Assembly: GCA_031263485.1 (NCBI GenBank) | Contig: JAISFS010000144.1 | Location: forward strand, 1 to 36,484 | Direction of reading: 5' to 3' | DNA length: 36,484 nt | Source: Deltaproteobacteria bacterium | GTDB lineage: Bacteria; Desulfobacterota; Desulfarculia; Adiutricales; Adiutricaceae | Shown: positions 17,989 through 26,401 of the stretch, piece after piece | Layout: each line of letters begins with the position of its first letter | Numbering within the stretch: position 1 is the first letter of the stretch | Notes under the pieces: generated by a model | Database searches by the model: none | Seen by the model: only the letters and a program-made list of their open reading frames with translations | Told to the model about the DNA's origin: nothing | Made by a program: the position numbers and the translations under genes

Positions 17989-18198
17989 TTAATAAATGAC
18001 GCCACCGTTACAAGCCGGCGAGGGATTCATGACGAAGAGCCGGGTGGGGCGGCGGCGATCCCGACATGGCGGCTGGGCAGTCATGGCCCTATGACGGGTA
18101 TGTTTCGCCAACCCTTCAGACGCCCGGCGGCCGATGAGCGGGAGGCGTTGCCTGCTCCGGGTCGCCGTTCCGGCTTATTTCGGTTCCGTCATAAATAG
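17989..18198 (+). repeat. Dispersed ~205-bp element, copy 2
   Basis: It aligns end to end with 7153-7360 in the same orientation. The outer 28 bp at the left and the reverse complement of the right end match at about 20 of 28 positions (shared ATGACG, ACCG, AAGCCGG), so it has terminal inverted repeats. In this copy both arms read GCCGG where both arms of copy 1 read GTCGG, as expected if the ends evolve together. It lies directly upstream of mreC. Confidence 0.7.
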
Positions 18199-18227
18199 TA
18201 TATGCCCAAAATCAAGGGGAAAATCAA
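18197..18227 (-). promoter_or_regulatory. Weak promoter candidate for mreC
   Basis: On the minus strand TTGATT (18227-18222) and TATACT (18202-18197) are separated by 19 bp, longer than the optimum. If used, the transcript would pass through the dispersed element before mreC, giving a leader of about 290 nt. It is the best candidate in the spacer but not strong. Confidence 0.3.
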
Positions 18228-19035
18228 GAAGGAAGCCAACTATTTCCAAAAGCAAGCCGCGGCGCGGCTTCTTGCTCCGGGATACTGGCGGCAGAGGCCG
18301 CGGCTCCCGCGCGGAAGGATGCCCGCCGGTCGACGCGCGCGAAAGGCTTGCCGGAGGCGGCCTTGACCCATCCGGCAAGCCGCGTAGGGCGAAACCCCGG
18401 ATACGCAAGCGTTTTCGGCAAACGCCGCAAGGCCTTGAAACCCGTGCCGCAAGACTTCGGCGCCGAATCCCGCGTTTCCGCCGGGGTCGCGCGATGCGGG
18501 AAAGGCCCGATGGTCCGCGGCATTCCTGATAAGACGGGAAATCCGCATCCTGCACGCGCGGCGCGCGTGAGCCCCGCGCGATCCGCCGTCCGGGAAAATT
18601 CTTGGAAAGCGCAGCATATCGCATGATGAGGCCGGAGGCAGGAAAACAGAGGCAATCAGTCATCATCCGCAGAAAGCCGAAAATCCGCGGCAATCGGTCA
18701 GGAAATACCGGATGCCGTTAAGGCCCGCGCGATCAGCCATAATCCGCAGGATGGTGAAAAGCCGGGGATTTGCGTCCGCCTCGTCAATTGACATCGTCGA
18801 CGGGTCGACGCAGGAAACCTTTGCTGCATATCACAATATGACAGGTGCCAATGAGCCCGTAGCATAAAGGGTTTTGAAGAGCATGATAACGAATGCGGTA
18901 GACAAGAGGTTGCCTACCCACAACCGATTGCTTCATGGTTATTCCGTCGCGGTTTATTCGAAAGGCTCCCAGGACTGCGATGCCCAAGGAAGCGTTTCAT
19001 TAAAACAAAGCAACGCCTCAGGCAAAAAACAAGAC

Positions 19036-19346
19036 CTGGACAGACCAGACTTGGACAGACCAGACTTGGACAGACCAGATATGGACAGACAAGATATGGA
19101 CCGTCCACACTTGGACAGACAGGATTCGGACAGACCGGATATGGTCAGTTCATGCTTGGACATTCCGGATAAGGACAGACCGGATACGGACAGACCCGGA
19201 TACGGACAGACCCGGATACGGACAGACCGGATAAGGACAGACCCGGATACGGACAGACCGGATAAGGACAGACCCGGATACGGACAGACCGGATACGGAC
19301 AGACCGGATACGGATACGGACAGACCCGGATTCGGAAAAGCCGGAT
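19036..19346. repeat. Long tandem array, about 20 units of 15/16 bp
   Basis: Units follow the consensus GGACAGACCGGATAC. Left-hand units (19036-19170) are diverged, some with ATATGGACAGACAAG variants, while right-hand units (19171-19335) are nearly identical. Several units gain a C (GACCCGG), making 16 bp, and one short 6-bp partial unit occurs. Mixed lengths break any reading frame, so I read it as a minisatellite and not a repeat protein. Confidence 0.9.
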
Positions 19347-19716
19347 ATAGGCAGATCACACAGGGACAGAGCAGACAAGCATTAGTGAAGACGGATTGCC
19401 TGGAAAGCGCCGATGGTCCCCGCGCGGACCTCGGAAAACCGTCGAACCCGATGGACCGCCGCCCGGTCGGAAGGATGCCTGGCGACGCGTCCCTCTCGGT
19501 CCGTCAAGGAACCTAAAGTACTGGCCCCAGACCGCGCCCATCGGAAATCACAAGCTACGAATCCCGGTACCCGTGATACTCAGCATGCCGGCCGGCTTGG
19601 TCACCCGGCGTCCGTCGCGGCCCCTGGGGGAAATGGGACGAGGGGGCGCTTTCCGCCCCGTCCGATGCCGAGAAATTTTCCGGATGCGAAATCTTCACGA
19701 CGCCCGAAAACGCAAG

Positions 19717-19748
19717 CCCCCCGGAAACGGACAGGGGTTTCCGGGGGG
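19717..19748 (-). terminator. Terminator-like hairpin downstream of mreB
   Basis: A perfect 12-bp stem CCCCCCGGAAAC/GTTTCCGGGGGG with an 8-nt loop begins 32 bp after the mreB stop. On the minus strand it is followed by CTTGCGTTTTCGG, so the T-run is displaced by 5 nt. It probably ends mreB transcription, which would make mreC a separate unit. Confidence 0.65.
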
Positions 19749-19780
19749 TCGGGAGGTGGGCGGCGTCGAAGGAGGCGGCC

Positions 19781-20812
19781 TTACTGGATGGTTATCTCTT
19801 TCAAGATGTCCAGGCTCTCCAGGGCCTTGCCGCTTCCGATGGCGACGGTCTTCAGGGGCTCGTCGGCGATGCAGATGGGGAGATGGGTCTCCTCTGATAT
19901 GAGCTTGTCCAGGCGCTTCAGAAGCGCCCCGCCGCCGGTGAGGACTATGCCCTTCGTCACGATGTCCGCCGCGAGTTCCGGGGGAATCTGCTCCAATGCG
20001 GAACGCACGGTCGTGAGGATCGCCTCCACCTGCTCGGTTATGGCCTTGCGGACCTCCTCGGAGTCGATGGCCACGGCCTTGGGCAGGCCCGTCACGGTGT
20101 CGCGGCCCTTGACCTCCAGGGTATCCACCTGGTCGGAGGGGTAGGCGGTGCCTATCTCGTGCTTGATGAGTTCGGCCGTGGGCTCGCCGATCAGGAGGTT
20201 GTACTTCTTGCGGATATACTGGGTGATGGCCTCGTCCATCTTGTCGCCGCCCATGCGCACCGACTTCGAGTACACGATTCCCGCCAGCGAGATGATCGCT
20301 ACCTCCGTCGTTCCGCCGCCTATGTCCACTATCATGTTCGCCGTGGGCTCGGTCACCGGGAGCCCGGCGCCGATGGCCGCCGCCATGGGCTCCTCGATGA
20401 GGTAGACCTCGGAGGCCCCCGCCTGCTCCGCCGCCTCGCGGACGGCCTTCTTCTCGACCTGGGTGATGCCGGAGGGCACGGCCACGATGATGCGCGGCTT
20501 CAGGATCCTCCGGAAGTGGGCGATGCGGATGAAGTGCCGGAGCATGGCCTGGGTGATCTCGAAGTCGGCGATGACGCCGTCCTTCATGGGCCTGATGGCC
20601 TTCACCCCCTCGGGGCACTTGCCTATCATTTCCTTGGCCTGCGTCCCCACCGCCAGTACCTTGCCCGTCTTGCCGTTCTTCTTGACGGCGACGACGGAAG
20701 GCTCCGACAGCACGACCCCGCGGCCCCGAAGGTAGACCAGAGTGTTGGCCGTGCCGAGATCGATGGCAAGATCGCTGGAGAAGAAGCCGAGTAATTGTCG
20801 GAGGAATCTCAT
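19781..20812 (-). CDS. mreB: Rod shape-determining actin homologue MreB
   Basis: This 343-residue actin-fold ATPase forms membrane filaments that direct elongation. Visible features are the N-terminal amphipathic helix (MRFLRQLLGFF), phosphate-1 loop DLGTANT at 18-24, the VPSGIT segment, phosphate-2 loop DIGGGTTEVA and the adenosine motif VLTGGGALL. Length is typical. ATG 20812 is preferred because it gives the canonical N-terminus and is preceded by AAGGAA; a TTG 11 codons upstream is less likely. Its position 593 bp after rplQ and the hairpin following it suggest an independent transcript. Confidence 0.98.
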   Translation of the reverse strand: MRFLRQLLGFFSSDLAIDLGTANTLVYLRGRGVVLSEPSVVAVKKNGKTGKVLAVGTQAKEMIGKCPEGVKAIRPMKDGVIADFEITQAMLRHFIRIAHFRRILKPRIIVAVPSGITQVEKKAVREAAEQAGASEVYLIEEPMAAAIGAGLPVTEPTANMIVDIGGGTTEVAIISLAGIVYSKSVRMGGDKMDEAITQYIRKKYNLLIGEPTAELIKHEIGTAYPSDQVDTLEVKGRDTVTGLPKAVAIDSEEVRKAITEQVEAILTTVRSALEQIPPELAADIVTKGIVLTGGGALLKRLDKLISEETHLPICIADEPLKTVAIGSGKALESLDILKEITIQ

Positions 20813-20977
20813 TATTTGGTATTTCCTTGCCCGCGGGAGGGGCAAAGGGCCCCGTCCTGGCGGGTCGGAGCCATGGCGTCACGCCCTCCGGACATCCCGG
20901 CCCCGGTCCGTTGGGACCCGGGGCAGGACCGCCTGCGTGCCTTGGCCTGTTCCGAGACGCCATCGGAATATTACGGT

Positions 20978-21006
20978 AACATAACGGGGAAGGAAATTAC
21001 AGTTAA
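20978..21006 (-). promoter_or_regulatory. Promoter candidate for mreB
   Basis: On the minus strand TTAACT (21006-21001), a 17-bp spacer and TATGTT (20983-20978) each match 4 of 6 consensus bases. It is in the only AT-rich patch of the spacer, about 165 bp before mreB. Confidence 0.35.
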
Positions 21007-21258
21007 AAAACCCTCGCCGGCCGCGTCCGCATCGGCCGCGATAGGCGTTGCGCGGCGTGAAGTCCGGCGCCGGTCGGGGCGTCCGGCGCCGGATTGGCCC
21101 AGAAGGGCTCCGGAAGGCCCGAAAGCCTGAGGGAGCTTGACAGGACCAGCCTCGGGACTTGACATGAAAACAGACAAGTAACGCCGCCAGGGTCGCGGAT
21201 GGGCCACGGGCGGCGCCGAAAGGAATCGGGTCCCGGCGGGCGGGACCTGCGGGAGGCG

Positions 21259-21293
21259 ACCGCACCCTCGCCCGGTCGGGGCGAAGGTGCGGT
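21259..21293 (-). terminator. Possible terminator hairpin after rplQ
   Basis: ACCGCACC pairs with GGTGCGGT, and after one mismatch TCGCCC pairs with GGGCGA around a 5-nt loop, 14 pairs in all. No U-tract follows on the minus strand, so it may pause or protect the transcript rather than end it alone. It is 113 bp past the rplQ stop. Confidence 0.35.
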
Positions 21294-21405
21294 AAAGGGG
21301 GGATAGCGGAGGGAAAGACGCCGGGGCAACGGATGCCGCCGGAAGGCGGCGACGGGAGCGGATGACCGGTCGGGCTTAAGTCCAGGTCCGCCGCTGACCG
21401 TATGG

Positions 21406-21990
21406 CTACTCTTCGGAGGTCAGCAGTTCGGCCTGCCTCTTGCGGCTGGCCTCGACCCTCCTGGAGCGGTCCTCCCGCCTGCGGCGACCGCGACCGGTCT
21501 TGCCGCCGACCTTCACGTAGTCGGGGGTGATGAGGGACACCGCGGCCATGACCGCCGCGTCGCCCTTGCGGACGCCAACGCGGCCCATGGTCATGAAGCC
21601 GCACTCGCGCTCCTGGAAGAGCACGCCCTTCTTGACCTCCTCGAAGAGGCGGTTCACCACCGAGCCCTTGGTGAGGATGCCCATGGCCCGGCGGTAGCTG
21701 GGCACGTCGCCCTTCTTGGCGAGGATGGCCACCTTGTCGACCAGGGGGCGCAGGGCCTTGGCCTTGTCCACCGTGGTCACCAGGCGGTTGGTCTGCCGCC
21801 GCGGCCGACTGTCGCTCTTCGAGCGCTTCTCGTCCGCGCCCTGGGCGGCGGCGCGGCGGGCCTCCTTGGCCTTTTCGGCCTCCTCGTCCACCAGGTAGCC
21901 GTCGAACAGGCTGGTCACCATGTTCCGGAGCATCATCCGGCGGTGGGACGCGGTGCGCCCCAGTTTTACGTTGGCTTTGCGGTGCCTCAT
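21406..21990 (-). CDS. rplQ: 50S ribosomal protein L17
   Basis: L17 sits near the peptide exit tunnel. The N-terminus [20 protein letters not shown] is canonical and the C-terminal part ([22 protein letters not shown]) fits the family. At 194 residues it is long for L17 (usually about 120-130). A charged insertion of about 34 residues (roughly 35-68, Glu/Ala/Lys then Arg/Ser-rich) separates SLFDGYLV from [12 protein letters not shown], and the C-terminus has a basic extension. It follows rpoA by 54 bp and is the last gene of the alpha operon. Confidence 0.97.
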   Translation of the reverse strand: MRHRKANVKLGRTASHRRMMLRNMVTSLFDGYLVDEEAEKAKEARRAAAQGADEKRSKSDSRPRRQTNRLVTTVDKAKALRPLVDKVAILAKKGDVPSYRRAMGILTKGSVVNRLFEEVKKGVLFQERECGFMTMGRVGVRKGDAAVMAAVSLITPDYVKVGGKTGRGRRRREDRSRRVEASRKRQAELLTSEE

Positions 21991-22044
21991 GGTCGGTCTC
22001 CGAAGGGGGGCCGCGCTGGCGGCGGCCCGTGATATCGCGAAGGG

Positions 22045-23043
22045 CTACTCGTCGCTCATGGCGGGACGCTTGAACTCGCCCACGCTCATGCCGAGGTGCA
22101 GGCCCAGGTTGTTCAGGACGTCCTTTATCTCGTTTAGGGACTTGCGCCCGAAGTTCTTGGTCTTGAGCATCTCGCTCTCGGTCTTCTGGACCAGCTCGCC
22201 TATGTAGTAGATGTCGGCGTTCTTGAGACAGTTGGCCGCGCGCACGGAGAGCTCCAGCTCGTCCACCGTCCGGTAGAACGCGGCGTCCAGGGGCCCGCCG
22301 GCCGCGGAGGCCACCGATCCCATCCCTGCGCCCGGCGCGCTGAAGCTGGAGAAGATGGTCAGCTGCTCGGTCAGGATCTTCGCGGACTTGGAGACCGCCT
22401 CCTGGGGGGAGATGGAGCCGTCGGTCCAGACTTCCAGGGTGAGCTTGTCGTAGTCGGTACGGTGCCCGAAGGTGGTGTTCGAGACGCTGAAGTTCACCTT
22501 GTGGATGGGCGAGTACATGGCGTCCACGGGGATGGAGCCTATGTCCTGGGAATCGTCCACGGACGGCTTCTCGGCGGGCACGTAGCCGCGCCCGGACTCC
22601 ACCTTCATGATCATGGTGAGCCGGCCCTCCGCCGCGACGGACGCCAGGCGCTGGCTCTTGTTCAGGATGTCGACCCTGTGGTCGGTCACGATGTCGGCGG
22701 CGGTGACCTCGGCCGGTCCGGGCACGTCCAGCCTGAGCTCCGCCGAGTCGGCGTTGGAGGCCAGCTTGAGGCGGACCTCCTTGAGGTTCAGGATGATGTC
22801 GGCCACGTCCTCCTTGACGTTAGAGATGGTCGACAGCTCGTGGAGGACGCCGGCTATCTTCACGGAGGTGATGGCGGCCCCCGTCATGGAACTCAGGATC
22901 ACGCGCCTCAGGGCGTTCCCCAGGGTGAGCCCGAAGCCCCGCTCCAGGGGCCTGCACACGAACTTGGCGTAGTTCCGCGACGGGACGTAGTCGTCTATCT
23001 CGACCTTGGGCGGGATTTTGAGTTCCGACAGCTTTCTTTCCAT
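22045..23043 (-). CDS. rpoA: DNA-directed RNA polymerase subunit alpha
   Basis: The 332-residue subunit nucleates RNA polymerase assembly. The N-terminal dimerisation domain carries [20 protein letters not shown] (32-51), and the C-terminal helix-hairpin-helix domain, which contacts UP-element DNA and regulators, begins near [15 protein letters not shown] and ends with [11 protein letters not shown]. The linker around residues 240-255 is Gly/Ala/Ser-rich. Length is normal and nothing is missing. It lies between rpsD and rplQ, the usual alpha-operon place. Confidence 0.99.
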   Translation of the reverse strand: MERKLSELKIPPKVEIDDYVPSRNYAKFVCRPLERGFGLTLGNALRRVILSSMTGAAITSVKIAGVLHELSTISNVKEDVADIILNLKEVRLKLASNADSAELRLDVPGPAEVTAADIVTDHRVDILNKSQRLASVAAEGRLTMIMKVESGRGYVPAEKPSVDDSQDIGSIPVDAMYSPIHKVNFSVSNTTFGHRTDYDKLTLEVWTDGSISPQEAVSKSAKILTEQLTIFSSFSAPGAGMGSVASAAGGPLDAAFYRTVDELELSVRAANCLKNADIYYIGELVQKTESEMLKTKNFGRKSLNEIKDVLNNLGLHLGMSVGEFKRPAMSDE

Positions 23044-23206
23044 GTCCTCTCCCGGGAACCGCTCACGGGTTCAGTTCAATGGCTTTCATGTCCCGCGCCT
23101 GCGGCGCGGCGGCCTGCGGCGCGAACGGCCCGGGTCGCCGGGCGAACCCGCGCGGGTCCGGGCCGGATACCCGGGCGCGCGCCGGACGCCGGACGCAACG
23201 CCCAGG

Positions 23207-23833
23207 CTACTTGGAGTAGAGCTCGACTATGAGCTGCTCGTTTATGGTGACCGGGAGGTCCTGGCGGGTGGGCATGTCCTTGATCCGCCCGGAGAAGGCG
23301 GTCTTGTTGAGCTCCATCCACGCGGGCACGCCCCTGCGGCCGACGGTCTCCATGGCGTTCACGATGACCGCGGCGCCGCGGCTCTTCTCGCGGATGGCGA
23401 CCACGTCGCCGGACTTCACGAGGAAGCTCGGGATGTCGACCTTGCGGCCGTTCACGGCGAAGTGGCCGTGGGTGACCAGCTGGCGGGCCTGGGCGCGGGA
23501 ACCGGCGAAGCCCAGCCGGAAGACGATGTTGTCCAGCCGCCTCTCCAGGAGAATGAGGAGGTTCCCGCCGGTCATGCCCTTCTGGCGCTCTGCCTTCTCG
23601 AACAGGGACCTGAACTGCTTCTCCAGGAGCCCGTAGGAGCGCTTGACCTTCTGCTTCTCGCGGAGCATCAGGCTGTAGCTGGTGGGCTTTCCGCGGTGCT
23701 TGCCGTGCATGCCGGGGGCCTGGGGCCTGCGGTCGAAGGCGCACTTGTTGGAGTAGCAGCGGTCCCCTTTAAGAAACAGCTTGGAGTTCTCCCGCCGGCA
23801 TATCCGGCAGCTTGCCTCGGTATATCTGGCCAA
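23207..23833 (-). CDS. rpsD: 30S ribosomal protein S4
   Basis: S4 is a primary 16S rRNA binder and, in many bacteria, the translational repressor of its operon. The 208-residue product starts [16 protein letters not shown] and keeps four zinc-ligand cysteines C9, C12, C26 and C31 (the C+ type). The S4 RNA-binding domain is seen at [20 protein letters not shown]. It is separated from rpoA by 163 bp and from rpsK by a 345-bp repeat-bearing spacer. Confidence 0.99.
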   Translation of the reverse strand: MARYTEASCRICRRENSKLFLKGDRCYSNKCAFDRRPQAPGMHGKHRGKPTSYSLMLREKQKVKRSYGLLEKQFRSLFEKAERQKGMTGGNLLILLERRLDNIVFRLGFAGSRAQARQLVTHGHFAVNGRKVDIPSFLVKSGDVVAIREKSRGAAVIVNAMETVGRRGVPAWMELNKTAFSGRIKDMPTRQDLPVTINEQLIVELYSK

Positions 23834-24178
23834 ACGAATCGTTCCTCCCGAAGTGATGCGGAATGTTTCCCGTGCCCGCCGCGGCGGCGGACGAGCGCCC
23901 GACGCGGCGACCGCAGGGGTCCGCCCGACGCGGAGCCCGAAAGGGTCCGCCCAAAGACGTGGCGGCCCGCCGGGACCGGGCGCGGCCAGCGGGCGGGCAT
24001 TGGCGGGGCCGATGGCTATGAGGCGCCCACGCGACCGGCCGTCGATGGCTGGAGTCGGCGCCTGCGGCCTTGTGTGATTTTTCGGGCCCGGACGGGCCTG
24101 CGGGGCCCAAGGGACCGTTAAGGGGCCGGAGTCCCGGGAGCCCGGGGAAGCCCGAGGAGCCTCAGGACGACCGTCCCG
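23834..24178. other. Spacer between rpsK and rpsD with 26-bp tandem repeat
   Basis: This 345-bp gap is unusually long inside an alpha operon. It contains two 26-bp tandem units (23898-23949) and no protein-like frame. No promoter consensus is visible, so rpsD is probably still read through from rpsK. Confidence 0.55.
23898..23949. repeat. Tandem repeat, 2 x 26 bp
   Basis: Two adjacent 26-bp units, each beginning CCCGACGCGG and ending GGGTCCG, match at about 20 of 26 positions. A third partial unit beginning CCCAAAGACG follows. Confidence 0.65.
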
Positions 24179-24574
24179 TCAGACGCGGCGGCGCTTGGGG
24201 GGCCGGCAGCCGTTGTGGGGGATGGGGGTCACGTCCCGGATGAGGGTCACGTGCAGTCCCGAGGCGGCGAAGGCCCTCAGGGCCGACTCGCGGGAGTTGC
24301 CGGGGCCCTTCACGTAGATCTGGATCGTGTGCATCCCGTACTCGCGGACCTTCCTCACGGCGTCCTCGACCGCGGTCTGGGCGGCGTAGGGCGTACTCTT
24401 GCGGGAGCCCTTGAAGCCCATGACCCCGGAGCTGGACCACACCAGGGTGTTGCCGTCGGGATCGGTGATGGTGACGATGGTGTTGGAGAACGTGGCCAGG
24501 ATGTGGGCCACCCCGGCGGGCACGTTCTTCTTTTCCTTCTTCTTGCGGACTTTGCGGACAGCCTTGGCCGACAT
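24179..24574 (-). CDS. rpsK: 30S ribosomal protein S11
   Basis: The 131-residue S11 lines the platform of the small subunit near the E-site mRNA. Canonical segments are [33 protein letters not shown] and the C-terminal [15 protein letters not shown]. The frame stays open 86 codons upstream, but that part is low-complexity; the ATG of [16 protein letters not shown] gives a normal N-terminus and is preceded by GAGAAAG. It follows rpsM by 76 bp. Confidence 0.99.
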   Translation of the reverse strand: MSAKAVRKVRKKKEKKNVPAGVAHILATFSNTIVTITDPDGNTLVWSSSGVMGFKGSRKSTPYAAQTAVEDAVRKVREYGMHTIQIYVKGPGNSRESALRAFAASGLHVTLIRDVTPIPHNGCRPPKRRRV

Positions 24575-24650
24575 TTTCTTTCTCTGGCTCCCGCGCGGGG
24601 ACGGCGGTCCGCCGGGCCGGGCGGGGAGCTGTAGGGGCTGGCGGGCCAGC

Positions 24651-25034
24651 CTAGGACTTGGAGGGGGCCTTCTTCTTGCCCACCACGGCGCGGCGCGGGC
24701 CCTTGCGGGTGCGGGCGTTGGTGTGCGTCCTCTGGCCGCGGACGGGTAGCCCGCGGCGGTGCCTGAGCCCCCGGTAGCAGCCCAGGTCCATGAGCCTCTT
24801 GATGTTCGTGAGGTTCTCGCGGCGCAGGTCACCCTCGACCTTGTACTCGGAGTCGATGATCCTGCGGATGCGGGTGACCTGCTCCTCGGTGAGGTTGTCG
24901 CTCTTGATGGCGCCGTCGACGCCCGCCTTCTCCAAGATGGCCTTGGCGCTGGGGCGCCCGAGACCGAAGATGTAGGTGAGGGCTATCTCGATCCTCTTCT
25001 GCCGCGGCAGATCTATGCCTGATATCCTGGGCAA
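24651..25034 (-). CDS. rpsM: 30S ribosomal protein S13
   Basis: S13 sits in the small-subunit head and contacts the P-site tRNA and L5. The 127-residue product has [20 protein letters not shown] at its N-terminus, TRIRRIID and the conserved [20 protein letters not shown] near its C-terminus. The start codon is TTG with a strong AAGGAGG 6-7 nt upstream; the alignment of the MPRISGI start leaves little doubt. Confidence 0.99.
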   Translation of the reverse strand: MPRISGIDLPRQKRIEIALTYIFGLGRPSAKAILEKAGVDGAIKSDNLTEEQVTRIRRIIDSEYKVEGDLRRENLTNIKRLMDLGCYRGLRHRRGLPVRGQRTHTNARTRKGPRRAVVGKKKAPSKS

Positions 25035-25068
25035 TTCACCCCTCCTTGAGACGGGTCCGCTCGGGCCC

Positions 25069-25182
25069 CTAGCCCTGGCGCTGCTTGTGCTTCGGGTTGG
25101 AGCAGATGACGCGCACCTGGCCGAAACGCTTGATGATCTTGCATTTCATGCACATTTTCTTGACCGACGAGCGGACTTTCAT
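25069..25182 (-). CDS. rpmJ: 50S ribosomal protein L36
   Basis: This 37-residue protein is the zinc-binding (C+) form of L36, with ligands C11, C14, C27 and H32 in CMKC...CSNPKH. AAGGTG precedes the ATG. It lies between adk and rpsM where infA and map are often found; both of those genes are absent here. Confidence 0.98.
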   Translation of the reverse strand: MKVRSSVKKMCMKCKIIKRFGQVRVICSNPKHKQRQG

Positions 25183-25337
25183 GACATTCACCTTGAACGG
25201 CGGCAACGGCGGCTCGCCGGGAGCTTGGGCCCCAGAGGGGCGGAGGGCGCGGGAGCCCGGAAAGAAACGTCCGGAAGGACAAGGCCCGTAAAGGCGCGAC
25301 CGGAAAGACGAGGCCCGCCGGGGAGGCGGAGCCGCAA

Positions 25338-25979
25338 TCAGGTGAGGGCGACCGCTATGGCCCGCTCCACCTCGACCGGGGACCTGGTCCCGTCCACCCT
25401 GCTGATGAGGCCCTTCCCGTCGTAATAGCCGATGAGGGGCCCGGTCAGCCGGTCGTAGACCAGGAGGCGGTTCAGGACCGCCTCGGAGGAGTCGTCGGCC
25501 CGCTGGTAGATCTCCCCCGAACATTTCGGGCAGACGAGATCCCCGGGCGGCGGGTTGTGCTCGGCGTGCCAGACGGCGCCGCAGGACTTGCAGACGCGGC
25601 GACCGGAAAGCCTGCCCACAACCGTCTCGTTGGGGACCTCAAGGAGGATCACGCGGTCGATGGCCGCGCCCGAGGCGGCCAGGATGGAATCGAACGCCTC
25701 CGCCTGGACCGAGGTCCGGGGGAAACCGTCCAGCAGGAACCCGCCGTCGCAGTCGGGCTCCTTGAGCCTGTCGGCCACGAGGTCCAGGACAAGATCGTCG
25801 GGGACGAGCTCTCCCTTCTCCATGTAGCCCTTGGCCTTGAGGCCCAGGGGGGTACCCTCGGCCAGGTTCTTGCGGAAGATGTCGCCGGTGGAGATGTGCG
25901 GCACGCCGTAGCGGTCCCTGATGGCCGCGGCCTGCGTGCCTTTCCCGGTCCCCGGGGGGCCCAAGAGTACTATTATCAC
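25338..25979 (-). CDS. adk: Adenylate kinase
   Basis: Adenylate kinase interconverts AMP plus ATP with two ADP in the cytosol. The 213-residue long form has the P-loop GPPGTGKGT at 7-15, the NMP-binding segment [15 protein letters not shown] at 84-89 and a zinc-type LID with C130, C133, C150 and C153. The start is GTG preceded by GGGGAGG. It follows secY, the common secY-adk pairing, but after a 422-bp repeat-bearing gap. Confidence 0.99.
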   Translation of the reverse strand: MIIVLLGPPGTGKGTQAAAIRDRYGVPHISTGDIFRKNLAEGTPLGLKAKGYMEKGELVPDDLVLDLVADRLKEPDCDGGFLLDGFPRTSVQAEAFDSILAASGAAIDRVILLEVPNETVVGRLSGRRVCKSCGAVWHAEHNPPPGDLVCPKCSGEIYQRADDSSEAVLNRLLVYDRLTGPLIGYYDGKGLISRVDGTRSPVEVERAIAVALT

Positions 25980-26401
25980 GTCGACCTCCCCAACTGGCCT
26001 GCCCGCAAGTCGTGCTTGAGGCCGCCTTCAGGCAGGGTAACTTGACATTATGGCACGGTTAAGCCGCCCCGGTCAAGGGCGGTCCGGAAACAACCGCTGA
26101 GGGATCGGCCTGCGGACCGGCCGCAGGGACGATGGGGGCCGACCCGCGACCGGTGCGGGCACCGGAGAAGGCCGACAGGTCCGGCATGAGGCCGGAAGGG
26201 GACCGGCACGAGCCGGAAGGGGACCGGCACGGGGCCGGAGGGGGCTCAGACCTGAGGGCGGAGCCGGAGGATGACCGGGCCCTTGCGGATAGTTTCGTAT
26301 GGGTCCGGACAGGGATCGGTACGCGCCCGGGCGATAGCGCGAATGATAAGGGCCCGCCAAACGCCAACGGCGCGGCGGGGACGCGACCGGGCCGGAGGCC
26401 G
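25980..26401. other. Spacer between secY and adk with tandem repeats
   Basis: No gene is present. The left part has short GGCCGG words and two to three 21-bp tandem units (26190 onward). I looked for map on both strands and found no methionine-aminopeptidase-like segment. Confidence 0.55.
26190..26244. repeat. Tandem repeat, 2.5 x 21 bp
   Basis: Two 21-bp units differ at one base (core GCCGGAAGGGGACCGGCACG) and are followed by a partial third unit. Each unit contains the inverted word CCGG twice. Confidence 0.75.

Larger units (their letters stand above)
17898..19780. other. Large gene-free spacer between mreB and mreC
   Basis: Nearly 1.9 kb separate mreB from mreC. The stretch contains copy 2 of the ~205-bp element (17989-18198), a weak promoter candidate (18197-18227), a minus-strand hairpin at 18254-18270 followed by a short T run, a long 15/16-bp tandem array (19036-19346) and the mreB terminator (19717-19748). 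Frames between 18200 and 18700 are open in several phases on both strands and have no protein character. No known structural RNA was recognised. Confidence 0.6.
20813..21405. other. Spacer between rplQ and mreB
   Basis: No gene. It holds a large imperfect hairpin (21259-21293), an AT-rich patch with a promoter candidate (20978-21006), and otherwise GC-rich DNA whose open frames are Arg/Pro-rich shadows. Confidence 0.6.

Noticed and set aside
18175..18693. 172-codon minus-strand frame in the mreB-mreC spacer
   Set aside because: Several frames on both strands are open at once here, all Arg/Pro/Ser-rich; none has a good start or motif.
19036..19346. Possible CRISPR array
   Set aside because: Units are contiguous 15-16-bp repeats with no unique spacers of normal length and no cas genes nearby. 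The same holds for the other tandem arrays.
18874..19350. 158-codon plus-strand frame encoding DLDRPD/GYGQT repeats
   Set aside because: It is the translation of the 15/16-bp tandem array; 16-bp units shift the frame so the peptide changes register, and there is no ribosome-binding site or conserved domain.
25069..25524. 151-codon frame containing rpmJ at its end
   Set aside because: Only the last 37 codons are L36; the upstream part is the adk region in another frame and lacks protein character.
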